Positions 1 through 8,872 of a DNA stretch of 22,207 nucleotides are shown in pieces. Source of the stretch: an uncultured Rivibacter sp. (GTDB lineage Bacteria > Pseudomonadota > Gammaproteobacteria > Burkholderiales > Burkholderiaceae); contig CAMLNA010000069.1 in assembly GCA_946481025.1 (NCBI GenBank), positions 1 to 22,207 on the forward strand, written 5' to 3'. Below the pieces are notes generated by a model, which saw only the letters and a list, made by a program, of their open reading frames with translations, was not told the origin of the DNA and made no database searches. The translations under genes and the position numbers were made by a program. Numbering within the stretch: position 1 is the stretch's first letter; every line of letters begins with the position of its first letter.

Positions 1-1328
<1,328 letters not shown>

Positions 1329-1490
1329 GCTGTCTCCTCGGTAGTGGCGATTTGAGAATGATCTGGACGCTCGAATTGCCCTGCACCTTAGAAAGGCGCT
1401 CTTACGAACCCCTTACTGTGGCAGCGCGCGGGCGGGCTGTCACGGGGCGGCGCCTAGAATCCGCGCTTCCGTTTGCGCCAAACACCCAAG

Positions 1491-2096
1491 ATGTCCCAGA
1501 CCCCCACCCAGGGCAGTGCCCGCCTGCGCCTGCTGCCCAACCTGATCTTCAGCAGCCGCTGGCTGCAACTGCCGCTGTACCTGGGGCTGATCCTCGCGCA
1601 GTGCGTCTACGTGTTCCATTTCTGGGTCGAGCTCGTCCACCTCATCGAGGCCGCCTTCGGCGACAGGCACGCCCTCGACATCCTCATCAAGAGCATCGGC
1701 TACGCCAGCGAGGCGGAGCCCAAGCTCAACGAGACGGTGATCATGCTGGTGGTCCTGGGTCTCATCGACGTGGTGATGATCTCGAACCTGCTGATCATGG
1801 TGATCGTCGGCGGCTACGAGACCTTCGTGTCGCGCATGGACCTCGAAGGCCACCCCGACCAGCCCGAATGGCTGAGCCATGTGAACGCCTCGGTGCTCAA
1901 GGTGAAGCTGGCCACGGCCATCATCGGCATCAGCTCGATCCACCTGCTCAAGACCTTCATCAACGCGGCCAACTACAGCGACAAGGTGCTGCTGTGGCAG
2001 ACGGCCATCCACATCGCCTTCCTGCTGTCGGCCATGGCCATCGCCGCCACCGATCGCATCCTGGCCGGCGGCGCCAAGGCACCCAACGGCCACTGA
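1491..2096 (+). CDS. yqhA: YqhA-family (UPF0114) small inner-membrane protein
   Basis: A 201-residue integral membrane protein of the YqhA/UPF0114 family, whose biochemical role is unknown. Four hydrophobic segments are visible at about 28-48, 82-108, 138-156 and 168-188. The family-typical stretch around residues 84-112 (MLVVLGLIDVVMISNLL, then GGYETFVSR) and the KVKLATAIIGISSIHLLK segment at about 137-154 support the assignment. The ATG at 1491 was chosen because it fits the family length. An in-frame TTG at 1473 would add six residues and has no better ribosome binding site. A TAGAAT hexamer at 1455-1460 could be a -10 element, but no convincing -35 is seen. The gene ends 22 bp from the convergent nhaA stop, separated by a GC palindrome. 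Confidence 0.9.
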   Translation: MSQTPTQGSARLRLLPNLIFSSRWLQLPLYLGLILAQCVYVFHFWVELVHLIEAAFGDRHALDILIKSIGYASEAEPKLNETVIMLVVLGLIDVVMISNLLIMVIVGGYETFVSRMDLEGHPDQPEWLSHVNASVLKVKLATAIIGISSIHLLKTFINAANYSDKVLLWQTAIHIAFLLSAMAIAATDRILAGGAKAPNGH

Positions 2097-2110
2097 GCCG
2101 GCGCGCCGGC
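2097..2110. repeat. 14-bp perfect GC palindrome between convergent genes
   Basis: GCCGGCGCGCCGGC is a perfect palindrome starting directly after the yqhA stop codon, between the convergent yqhA and nhaA stops. It could form a short hairpin or cruciform that ends transcription from both sides, but there is no T tract on either strand. A terminator role is a weak inference. Confidence 0.35.
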
Positions 2111-2118
2111 CCGCGCCG

Positions 2119-3315
2119 TCATGCCGGTCCCTTGCCGCGCAGCAGGATCAGCGTGCCCAGCACCCCGGCCACGATGGAGCCCCCCAGTACGCCCAGCTTG
2201 AGCTGGGTCTCGTACAGCGGCCCCTGCCCTTCGAACGCCAGGCCGCCGATGAACAGGCTCATGGTGAAGCCGATGCCGCACAGCACGCACACGCCGAACA
2301 GCTGCATCCAGCTCGCGCCGCCGGGTGGCGCGGCCCAGCCCAGGCGCACCAGCAGCCATGAGGTGCCGAACACGCCGATCGCCTTGCCGGCCACCAGGCC
2401 GACCGCGATGCCCAGCGGCAGCGGCGACAGCAGCGTCTGCAGCGACACGCCCGCCAGCGACACGCCGGCATTGGCGAACGCGAACATGGGCAGCACGAGG
2501 AAGGCGACCCAGGGGTGCAGGCCGTGCTCCAGCGCCTCGAGCGGCGAATCGCCCCGCGCGTCGCGCATGGGGATCGCCAGCGCCGTGACCACGCCGGCCA
2601 GCGTGGCATGCACGCCGGACTTCAGCACGCACACCCACATCACCAGGCCCGCCACGATGTAGAGGTCGGCCCGCATCACCTTCTGCCGGTTCAGCACCAC
2701 CAGCAGCAGGCCGGCGAGCCCCGCGCCCAGCAGCATCGCCCCGGAGAGCTCGTGCGTGTAGAAGAGCGCGATCACGACGATGGCGCCCAGGTCGTCGATG
2801 ATGGCCACGGCCGTGAGGAACACCTTCAGCGACGCCGGCACGCGCGAGCCCAGCAGCATGACGATGCCGATGGCGAATGCGATGTCGGTGGCCGCCGGGA
2901 TCGCCCAGCCGCGCAGGGCCACCGGGTCGCCGGCATTGATGGCGGCATAGATGAGCGCCGGCACCACCATGCCGCCCAGCGCAGCGGCCGCCGGCAGCAC
3001 CGCCTGGGCGCGCGAGGCGAGCTCCCCCTCGACGAACTCGCGCTTGATCTCGAGCCCCACGAGGAAGAAGAACACCGCCATCCACAGGTCGTTGACCCAC
3101 AGGATGAGGGGCTTGGCCAGCACCAGGGCCTCGCCGCCGATGCGCACTTCGCCGGTGAAGGCGAGGAAGCGCTGGTACCAGCCGCCCAGCGCGGAATTGC
3201 TCACGACGAGCGCCAGCACCGCGGCAACGGCGAGCACGATGCCGCCGGCGGACTCGCTGGCGATAAAGCGCATGAAGGCGCCGTCCGGGCTCTTGTGTGG
3301 GTACCCCTCAGCCAT
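2119..3315 (-). CDS. nhaA: Na+/H+ antiporter NhaA
   Basis: Electrogenic inner-membrane antiporter that exports Na+ (or Li+) in exchange for protons, used for sodium and alkaline pH tolerance. The 398-residue product has the usual family length and about a dozen hydrophobic helices. Signature elements are visible: FFFLVGLEIKREFVEGEL (82-99), PAATDIAFAIG with Asp144 (140-150), the paired ion-binding aspartates Asp174-Asp175 in AIIDDLGAIVV, and VAGKAIGVFG with Lys311, corresponding to the functional lysine of helix X. These match Asp133, Asp163, Asp164 and Lys300 of the E. coli protein. The ATG at 3315 has GGGAGG upstream at good spacing. The gene is divergent from the fumarase gene, with 102 bp between starts. 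No adjacent nhaR-type regulator is seen. Confidence 0.97.
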   Translation of the reverse strand: MAEGYPHKSPDGAFMRFIASESAGGIVLAVAAVLALVVSNSALGGWYQRFLAFTGEVRIGGEALVLAKPLILWVNDLWMAVFFFLVGLEIKREFVEGELASRAQAVLPAAAALGGMVVPALIYAAINAGDPVALRGWAIPAATDIAFAIGIVMLLGSRVPASLKVFLTAVAIIDDLGAIVVIALFYTHELSGAMLLGAGLAGLLLVVLNRQKVMRADLYIVAGLVMWVCVLKSGVHATLAGVVTALAIPMRDARGDSPLEALEHGLHPWVAFLVLPMFAFANAGVSLAGVSLQTLLSPLPLGIAVGLVAGKAIGVFGTSWLLVRLGWAAPPGGASWMQLFGVCVLCGIGFTMSLFIGGLAFEGQGPLYETQLKLGVLGGSIVAGVLGTLILLRGKGPA

Positions 3316-3417
3316 GCGTCAGCCTCCCTTCACTAAAATCGCATTCTTGCCCGGATCGGCGTGCGGCCTGCGCGCACAAAGGGCAAGCCCCACGAGCCCG
3401 CTGCGAGAACCCTCCTC

Positions 3418-4947
3418 ATGACGACCACGACGATCCGCTACAACGACCTGGTGGAAAGCGTTGCCGCTGCCCTGCAGTACATCAGCTACTACCACCCCGC
3501 CGACTACATCGCCCACCTGGCCCGCGCCTACGAGCGCGAGGAAAGCGCCGCCGCGAAAGACGCGATCGCGCAGATCCTCACCAACTCCAAGATGAGCGCC
3601 GAAGGCCGGCGGCCCATCTGCCAGGACACCGGCATCGTCAACGTGTTCCTGAAGATCGGCATGGACGTGAAGTGGGAAGGCTTCGCCGGCTCCATCGCCG
3701 ACGCGGTGAACGAAGGCGTGCGCCAGGGCTACCTCAACCCCGACAACAAACTGCGGGCCTCGGTGCTCGACGACCCGCACTTCCTGCGCAAGAACACCAA
3801 GGACAACACGCCCGCCGTCATCCACATGGAAGTGGTGCCGGGCAACACGGTCGACGTGACCGTGGCCGCCAAAGGCGGCGGCTCCGAGAACAAGAGCAAG
3901 TTCGTGATGATGAACCCGAGCGACTCGCTGGTGGACTGGGTGCTCAAGACGGTTCCCACCATGGGCGCCGGCTGGTGCCCGCCGGGCATGCTGGGCATCG
4001 GCATCGGCGGCACCGCCGAGAAGGCGATGCTGCTGGCCAAGGAGTCGTTGATGGAAGACATCGACATGTACGAGCTGCTCCAGCGCGGCCCGCAGAACAA
4101 GCTCGAGGAGCTGCGCGTCGAGCTCTACGAGAAGGTCAACGCGCTGGGCATCGGTGCGCAGGGCCTGGGCGGCCTCACCACCGTGCTCGACATCAAGATC
4201 AAGACCTACCCGACGCATGCCGCGTCCAAGCCGGTGGCGATGATCCCCAACTGCGCGGCCACCCGCCATGCGCACTTCGTGCTTGACGGCTCCGGGCCGG
4301 CCTACCTCGAGCCGCCCCGCCTCGACCTGTGGCCCGACGTGCACTGGGCCCCCGACTACAACAAGAGCAAGCGCGTCAACCTCGACAACCTCACCCGCGA
4401 GGAAGTGGCGAGCTGGAAGCCGGGCGACACGCTGCTGCTCAACGGCAAGATGCTCACCGGCCGCGACGCCGCGCACAAGCGCATCCAGGACATGCTGGCC
4501 AAGGGCGAGAAGCTGCCGGTGGACTTCACCAACCGCGTCATCTACTACGTGGGCCCGGTGGATCCCGTGCGCGACGAAGTGATGGGCCCTGCCGGCCCCA
4601 CCACCGCCACCCGCATGGACAAGTTCACCGACATGATGCTCAGCACCACCGGCCTCATCGCGATGATCGGCAAGGCCGAGCGCGGCCCGGTGGCCATCGA
4701 GGCGATCAAGAAGCACAAGAGCGCCTACCTCATGGCGGTGGGCGGCGCGGCCTACCTCGTGTCGAAGGCCATCAAGGGCGCCAAGGTGGTCGGCTTCGAA
4801 GACCTCGGCATGGAGGCCATCTACGAGTTCGACGTGACCGACATGCCGGTGACGGTGGCGGTGGACGCCGGCGGCACCTCGGCCCACGTCACCGGCCCGC
4901 GCGAGTGGCAGGCGAAGATCGGGAAGATCCCGCTCGTGCCTGCCTGA
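3418..4947 (+). CDS. fumA: Fumarate hydratase, class I (iron-sulfur, single chain)
   Basis: Interconverts fumarate and L-malate in the TCA cycle using an oxygen-sensitive 4Fe-4S cluster; cytoplasmic. The 509-residue product has both the alpha (cluster-binding) and beta (swivel) regions fused, as in single-chain class I enzymes. Three candidate cluster cysteines are visible: Cys68 in RRPICQDTG, Cys187 in GAGWCPPGM and Cys279 in MIPNCAATRH. Their spacing of 119 and 92 residues closely follows E. coli FumA. The beta part carries GPVDPVRDEVMGPAGPTTATR at about residues 380-400. The ATG at 3418 was chosen from the family start; an in-frame GTG at 3361 would add an atypical 19-residue tail. A TAAAAT hexamer at 3334-3339 is a possible -10 element. 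The choice between the symbols fumA and fumB cannot be made from sequence alone. Confidence 0.95.
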   Translation: MTTTTIRYNDLVESVAAALQYISYYHPADYIAHLARAYEREESAAAKDAIAQILTNSKMSAEGRRPICQDTGIVNVFLKIGMDVKWEGFAGSIADAVNEGVRQGYLNPDNKLRASVLDDPHFLRKNTKDNTPAVIHMEVVPGNTVDVTVAAKGGGSENKSKFVMMNPSDSLVDWVLKTVPTMGAGWCPPGMLGIGIGGTAEKAMLLAKESLMEDIDMYELLQRGPQNKLEELRVELYEKVNALGIGAQGLGGLTTVLDIKIKTYPTHAASKPVAMIPNCAATRHAHFVLDGSGPAYLEPPRLDLWPDVHWAPDYNKSKRVNLDNLTREEVASWKPGDTLLLNGKMLTGRDAAHKRIQDMLAKGEKLPVDFTNRVIYYVGPVDPVRDEVMGPAGPTTATRMDKFTDMMLSTTGLIAMIGKAERGPVAIEAIKKHKSAYLMAVGGAAYLVSKAIKGAKVVGFEDLGMEAIYEFDVTDMPVTVAVDAGGTSAHVTGPREWQAKIGKIPLVPA

Positions 4948-4973
4948 AGCGGCAGCACCGCAGAGCCATGAAG

Positions 4974-4996
4974 AAGAGGCCCCGAGCGGGCCTCTT
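4974..4996 (+). terminator. Rho-independent terminator after the fumarase gene
   Basis: A 9-bp stem (AAGAGGCCC at 4974-4982 with GGGCCTCTT at 4988-4996) closes a 5-base loop, CGAGC. It is followed by a pyrimidine and T-rich stretch, TCCTTTG. It starts 27 bp after the fumarase stop and separates that gene from the next operon. Confidence 0.75.
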
Positions 4997-5383
4997 TCCT
5001 TTGCAAGGCTGGGCAAGGTCGGCACTACCACACGCCATTCGAGACTTCTTCCCCACTCGGAGGGGCGCCTCTCTCCGGCAACGTGAACAACTCCCGTTTT
5101 TCGCGACGGGCCGATGAGCGTTTCCCCCAAGCCAGTTTCATCTCGATACAGTCGCGGCGCGCTTGAGGCACGGCGAAGACCGGAGCCCTCGGGCAGCCAA
5201 GCCAGCAAGAAAGACGACTGCAGGGAAGGACTGTGGAGCCGCACACCGGAAACGGGGTCGCTGCTCGGCTAGGCCTGTCGCAAGACGGGCTGTGTTGTAG
5301 GAACCCCCCGCCTCGGCGAAGCCGTTGCGCGCCCTCGTATCGGGCGCGGGCGCTGCCGTGGCGCCAACCCGGCGAGTCAATTC
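4997..5383. other. Unassigned 387-bp intergenic region upstream of the ThDP operon
   Basis: This is the longest non-coding stretch in the window. It probably holds the promoter and leader of the ThDP/citrate-synthase-like operon. A small hairpin is visible (CCCGT at 5093-5097 with ACGGG at 5106-5110) and another G/C-rich one near 5051-5065. I find no convincing sigma-70 promoter and no match by eye to cobalamin, glycine, TPP or guanidine riboswitch cores. Open frames on both strands (for example a 73-codon minus frame at 5025-5246) lack ribosome binding sites and recognisable protein features, so I do not call them genes. It may hold a structured RNA or a dispersed repeat. Confidence 0.4.
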
Positions 5384-7216
5384 GTGGAAAGTGCCCTGGA
5401 CCCCCGGCCCAAGGTGAGCAGCCTTGCGCGCACGCATGCCTTCGAGGCGGCCGACTTCATCGTCGCGCATCTCGAGGACATCGGAGTCGAATACGTGTTC
5501 GGTGTGCCCGGCGGCGCCGTCGAACCGCTCTACAACGCATTGGCGCGCAGCGGGCGCCGCGGTGGCCCCAAGGCCGTGGTCGCCCGCCATGAAGCGGGCG
5601 CGGCCTTCATGGCCGACGGCTATGCGCGAGAAACCGGCCGCATCGGCGTGTGCATCGCCACCTCCGGCCCCGGCGCCACCAACCTGATCACCGGCGTGGC
5701 CTGCGCCTACGACAACAGCGTGCCGATGCTGGTGATCACCGGCCAGCCGCCGCTGCATTCGTTCGGCAAGGGCGCGCTGCAGGAATCGAGTTGCACCGGC
5801 ATCAACACGGTGGGCATGTTCCGCCACTGCACCCACTACAACTCGCTGGTGTCGCACCCGGAGCAATTGCAGGCCAAGCTCTTCAATGCGCTGATGCATG
5901 CCACCCAGCCGCCGCTCGGGCCCAGCCACCTCTCCATTCCGGTGGACATCCTGCGCAGCCCGGCGGTGGGCAGCACCCTGTCGGACGACTTCCGCGCGCT
6001 GCTGGACACCGCGCCCGCGCTGGTGGACCTGCAGGGCGTCGAGCGCCTGCATGCCGAACTCCAGCGCGCCGCGCGGCCGGTGTTCCTCGTGGGCGACGGC
6101 TGCGGCGAGGCCATCGAAGCCATCATGCAGCTGGTGGCGCTGTGCGGCGCGCAGTTCATCTCCACGCCCGACGGCAAGGGCTTCGTGAACCCCAGGCACC
6201 CCGCGTGGCGCGGCGTCTTCGGCTTCGGCGGCCACGAAAGCGCCGAAGCGCTGATGCGCAGCGAGCCCGACCTGGTGGTCGCCTTCGGCACCGGCTTCGG
6301 CGAGTTCAGCAGCGGCGGCTGGAGCACCATGCTGCTCAACAGCCGCCTGGTGCACGTCGACCACTCCGAGCGCAACCTCACCCGCTCGCTGATGGCCCGC
6401 CTGCACGTGCGCGGCCGCATCGTGTCGGTGTGCGAGCGCCTCATCGACCTCATGGGCACCGGCCACGATGCGCCCGGCAGCAGCAACGTCTACCCGTTCC
6501 GCGACCGGCGCAGCGAGCAGCAGGCGCTGGAATCCATGCTCCACGAGCCGGCCAAGTTCCACGACGACAGCGGGCCGGTCAAGCCGCAGCGGCTCATGAA
6601 GGCCCTGTCGCAGCACTGCCCGCCCAACACGCGCTTCGTGGCCGACGCCGGCAACAGCGCGGCCTGGGCGGTCCACTACCTGCAGCCGCAGGACCGGCGC
6701 AGCACCCGCGCCAGCCCGGGCGCACCGGCACGCGCGCACGAGCAGCGCCGACACGGCAGCTGGCTGCGGGTGACCATGGATTTCGCGCCCATGGGCTGGG
6801 CCATCGGCGCGGCCATCGGCATCGCGGGCGGCAACGACAAGTGCCCGGTGGTCTGCATCACCGGCGACGGCAGCTACCTGATGAACGGACAGGAGATCAC
6901 GGTGGCGCAGGCGATGGGCCTGCCGGTGGTCTACGTGGTGCTCAACGACGGCGCGCTCGGCATGGTCAAGCACGGCCAGCGCCTGGCCGGCGCCGAGCCG
7001 ATCGGCTTCGAGCTGCCGCAGGTCGACTACCGCCTGCTCGCCGCCTCGATGGGCATCCCCGGCTACGTGATCCGCTCGGCGGCGGACCTGGACGCGCTGG
7101 ACTTCGACGAGATCTTCAGCCGCAAGGGCCCCACCATGCTCGACGTGCGCATCGACCCGGAGCAGGTGCCGCCGATGAACCTGCGCATGCGCACCCTGGG
7201 CACCGCCCGCCCCTGA
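5384..7216 (+). CDS. Thiamine-diphosphate-dependent enzyme, acetolactate-synthase-like
   Basis: A cytoplasmic enzyme of the pyruvate oxidase/acetolactate synthase superfamily, which decarboxylates 2-oxoacids and often joins the product to an acceptor. The N-terminal pyrimidine-binding domain (about 15-190) has VFGVPGGAVEPLYNAL and the cofactor-activating glutamate Glu70 in VVARHEAGAAFMADGYAR. A central domain (about 215-355) follows. The C-terminal pyrophosphate domain (about 400-590) has the metal-binding motif GDGSYLMNGQE beginning at 494 and ending in VVLNDGALG (Asn521). At 610 residues it is slightly longer than usual, partly from an Arg-rich insert at about 436-460. The start codon is an uncertain GTG with only a weak GGCGAG upstream; GTG at 5414 is an alternative. 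It lies 11 bp before a citrate-synthase-like gene. It is not a standard IlvB, since no ilvN or ilvC follows. Substrate unknown. Confidence 0.88.
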   Translation: MESALDPRPKVSSLARTHAFEAADFIVAHLEDIGVEYVFGVPGGAVEPLYNALARSGRRGGPKAVVARHEAGAAFMADGYARETGRIGVCIATSGPGATNLITGVACAYDNSVPMLVITGQPPLHSFGKGALQESSCTGINTVGMFRHCTHYNSLVSHPEQLQAKLFNALMHATQPPLGPSHLSIPVDILRSPAVGSTLSDDFRALLDTAPALVDLQGVERLHAELQRAARPVFLVGDGCGEAIEAIMQLVALCGAQFISTPDGKGFVNPRHPAWRGVFGFGGHESAEALMRSEPDLVVAFGTGFGEFSSGGWSTMLLNSRLVHVDHSERNLTRSLMARLHVRGRIVSVCERLIDLMGTGHDAPGSSNVYPFRDRRSEQQALESMLHEPAKFHDDSGPVKPQRLMKALSQHCPPNTRFVADAGNSAAWAVHYLQPQDRRSTRASPGAPARAHEQRRHGSWLRVTMDFAPMGWAIGAAIGIAGGNDKCPVVCITGDGSYLMNGQEITVAQAMGLPVVYVVLNDGALGMVKHGQRLAGAEPIGFELPQVDYRLLAASMGIPGYVIRSAADLDALDFDEIFSRKGPTMLDVRIDPEQVPPMNLRMRTLGTARP

Positions 7217-7227
7217 ACCCGACCACC

Positions 7228-8046
7228 ATGGCCGAGCAGCCCCCACCGATCCGCACCCGCATCTGGCAAGAAGTGCCGGAGCCGGACAACGCCTTCGCCA
7301 CGCGCACCGCCCGCTGCCACGGCTACGACGTGTACGGCGAGATGCTGGGCCGCGCACGCTGGGTCGACATGCTGTACCTGCTGTTTCGCGGCGAGGCGCC
7401 GTCGCCGGCCCAGGCCGACCTGCTCGAAGCGCTGGCGGTCGCGCTGGCCAATGCCGGCCCGCGCGACGCCGCCGTGCACGCGGCGATGTGCGCGGGCGTC
7501 GGCGGCTCGCCGTCGGCCGCCGCCCTGATGGCCGCGCTGGCAGTGGGCGCGGGCCAGCACACCGGCGCGCGCGAGGTGCTGCTGGCGATGCAGCAGTGGG
7601 AGGCCTGCGGCACCGACCTTGCCGCGTGGCAGCAGGCGCTGCGGTCGCCGGCAGGCCAGGCGCAAGGCAGCTGGCCCGCGCGCGAACACCCGCCCGGCTT
7701 CGACCCGCATGCCGGCAGTCCGGCAACCATCGTGCTGCAGGCCCTGCAGCACCTGGCGTCGGTGAGCCCCGGGCCGCGGCTGGCCTGGCTCGCCTTGCAG
7801 CGGCCGGGTCTGCAGCAGGCCGCCGGCGGCGCTCTCGCCATGACCGGCGTGGCCGCCGCCGCGCTGGCCGACCTGGGGTTCGCACCGGCCGAGGCAGAGA
7901 TGCTGCACCTGCTGCTGCGCCTGCCGGGCGCCGCCGCCCATGCGCTCGAGCAGCGCGCCGGCGGCTACAAGAACTTCCCGTTCTTCGCGCTCGATCTGCA
8001 GGACGATCCGGCCGACGCAGCACTGGCCCGGGAGGCAGCCGCATGA
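7228..8046 (+). CDS. Small citrate-synthase/citryl-CoA-lyase-fold protein (subunit A)
   Basis: A 272-residue protein that resembles the small members of the citrate synthase superfamily called citryl-CoA lyases. The N-terminal part has the family pattern GYDVYGEMLGRARWVDMLY then LLFRGEAPSP (32-60). A GQHTGA motif at 109-114 (His111) sits where citrate synthase has its first catalytic histidine (GPLHGGA). PGFDPHAGSP (156-165) occupies the place of the second-histidine loop GFGHRVY. Near residue 206, MTGVAAAALADLGF aligns with NVDGA-type segments, but Thr replaces the catalytic Asp. The C-terminus has LPGAAAHALEQR, like the family ending. Whether it is catalytic alone is doubtful. It begins 11 bp after the ThDP gene and overlaps the next gene by 4 bp (ATGA), implying translational coupling. 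These alignments were made by eye. Confidence 0.75.
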   Translation: MAEQPPPIRTRIWQEVPEPDNAFATRTARCHGYDVYGEMLGRARWVDMLYLLFRGEAPSPAQADLLEALAVALANAGPRDAAVHAAMCAGVGGSPSAAALMAALAVGAGQHTGAREVLLAMQQWEACGTDLAAWQQALRSPAGQAQGSWPAREHPPGFDPHAGSPATIVLQALQHLASVSPGPRLAWLALQRPGLQQAAGGALAMTGVAAAALADLGFAPAEAEMLHLLLRLPGAAAHALEQRAGGYKNFPFFALDLQDDPADAALAREAAA

Positions 8047-8855
8047 CCACACCCCACCACCCGCTGCAGGAACATGCCGGCCGCGTGCGCACGCGCATGG
8101 GTGCGGCCTTCGTCGGCAGCCGGGCCGTGTTCCGCGGCCACGACCTGCATGCGCAGCTCAAGGGCATGGACTGGGTGGCGCTGTACGTCTTCGGCATCAC
8201 CGGCCGGCGCTTCACCGAGGCCCGGCTGAAGCTGCTGCATGCGATCTGGGTCCACACCAGTTACCCCGACGCGCGCATCTGGAACAACCGCGTGGCGGCG
8301 CTGGCCGGCACGGCACGCAGCACCGGCAACCTGGCCATGTCGGCCGCGCTGGCGGTGTCCGAGGCGGCCATCTACGGGCGCGGCATCGACATCCGCGTCG
8401 CCCGCTTCTTGCAGGGCACGCAGGTGCGCCTGGCGCAGGGCGAAAGCCTGGCGGACTGCGTCCGGCAGGAGCTCGACGCCCACCGCAGCCTGGCCGGCTA
8501 CGGACGCCCCATCGCCGCCGGCGACGAACGCATCGCGCCGACCCTGGCACTGGCACGCGAACTCGGCGCCGACCAGGGCGAGCACCTGCGCCTCGCACGC
8601 GACGTCGAGCGCTTCCTGCTCGAAGGCCGCTGGCGCTGGCGCATGAACTACGGCGCGCTGGCCGCCGCGCTGGCGCTCGACGTGGGGCTGTCGCCCGACG
8701 AGTACTACCACTTCATGTTCCCGGCCTTCCTGGCCGGCATGACGCCGTGTTTCATCGAGTCGAGCGAGCGGCCTGCCGGCACGCTGCTGCCGGTGGCGTG
8801 CGACCACGTGGCTTACGAGGGCCCGGCGCCGCGGCCCTGGCCGGCCTCGGACTAA
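8043..8855 (+). CDS. Second citrate-synthase/citryl-CoA-lyase-fold protein (subunit B)
   Basis: A 270-residue protein of the same superfamily, distantly related to the preceding one. Recognisable segments are WVALYVFGITGRRFTEA (44-60), SYPDARIWNNRVAALAGTAR (73-92) and GYGRPIAAGDER (152-163). The last matches the citrate synthase loop GFGHRVYKxxDPR, but Arg155 stands in place of the catalytic His. In the segment equivalent to the catalytic Asp, MNYGALAAALALDVGLS, an Asn (Asn202) is found. No GPLHGGA-type histidine is visible; the matching region reads AIYGRGID. It therefore looks catalytically divergent and may pair with subunit A to form a heteromer. Its ATG overlaps the upstream stop by ATGA. 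It ends 17 bp before the convergent TonB-receptor stop. Confidence 0.72.
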   Translation: MTTPHHPLQEHAGRVRTRMGAAFVGSRAVFRGHDLHAQLKGMDWVALYVFGITGRRFTEARLKLLHAIWVHTSYPDARIWNNRVAALAGTARSTGNLAMSAALAVSEAAIYGRGIDIRVARFLQGTQVRLAQGESLADCVRQELDAHRSLAGYGRPIAAGDERIAPTLALARELGADQGEHLRLARDVERFLLEGRWRWRMNYGALAAALALDVGLSPDEYYHFMFPAFLAGMTPCFIESSERPAGTLLPVACDHVAYEGPAPRPWPASD

Positions 8856-8872
8856 TCCACTGAGTCGGTGGA
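8856..8872. terminator. Short hairpin between convergent genes
   Basis: TCCAC at 8856-8860 pairs with GTGGA at 8868-8872 around a 7-base loop. The stem fills the whole gap between the stop codons of the citrate-synthase-like gene and the TonB receptor. It may act as a bidirectional terminator, but it has only five base pairs and no T tract. Confidence 0.3.

Noticed and set aside
3319..5244. Open frame of 641 codons on the minus strand over the fumarase gene
   Set aside because: Antisense to a clearly identified fumarase, with His/Val/Gly-rich shadow composition and no recognisable fold or ribosome binding site.
4997..5383. Riboswitch (cobalamin, glycine, TPP or guanidine) upstream of the ThDP operon
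   Set aside because: Some fragments (for example CTCGGAGGGGCGCCTCTCTC) recall glycine riboswitch pieces, but the conserved core order and spacing are not met. Left as unassigned.
5384..7216. Catalytic subunit of acetolactate synthase for branched-chain amino acids (ilvB)
   Set aside because: No regulatory subunit (ilvN/ilvH) or ilvC follows, and the operon partners are citrate-synthase-like. Only the general superfamily is supported.
5138..8257. Open frame of 1039 codons on the minus strand
   Set aside because: It lies antisense to the ThDP enzyme and the citrate-synthase-like genes, is Arg/Ala/Gly-rich with low-complexity composition and no domain motifs. It is a GC-bias shadow.
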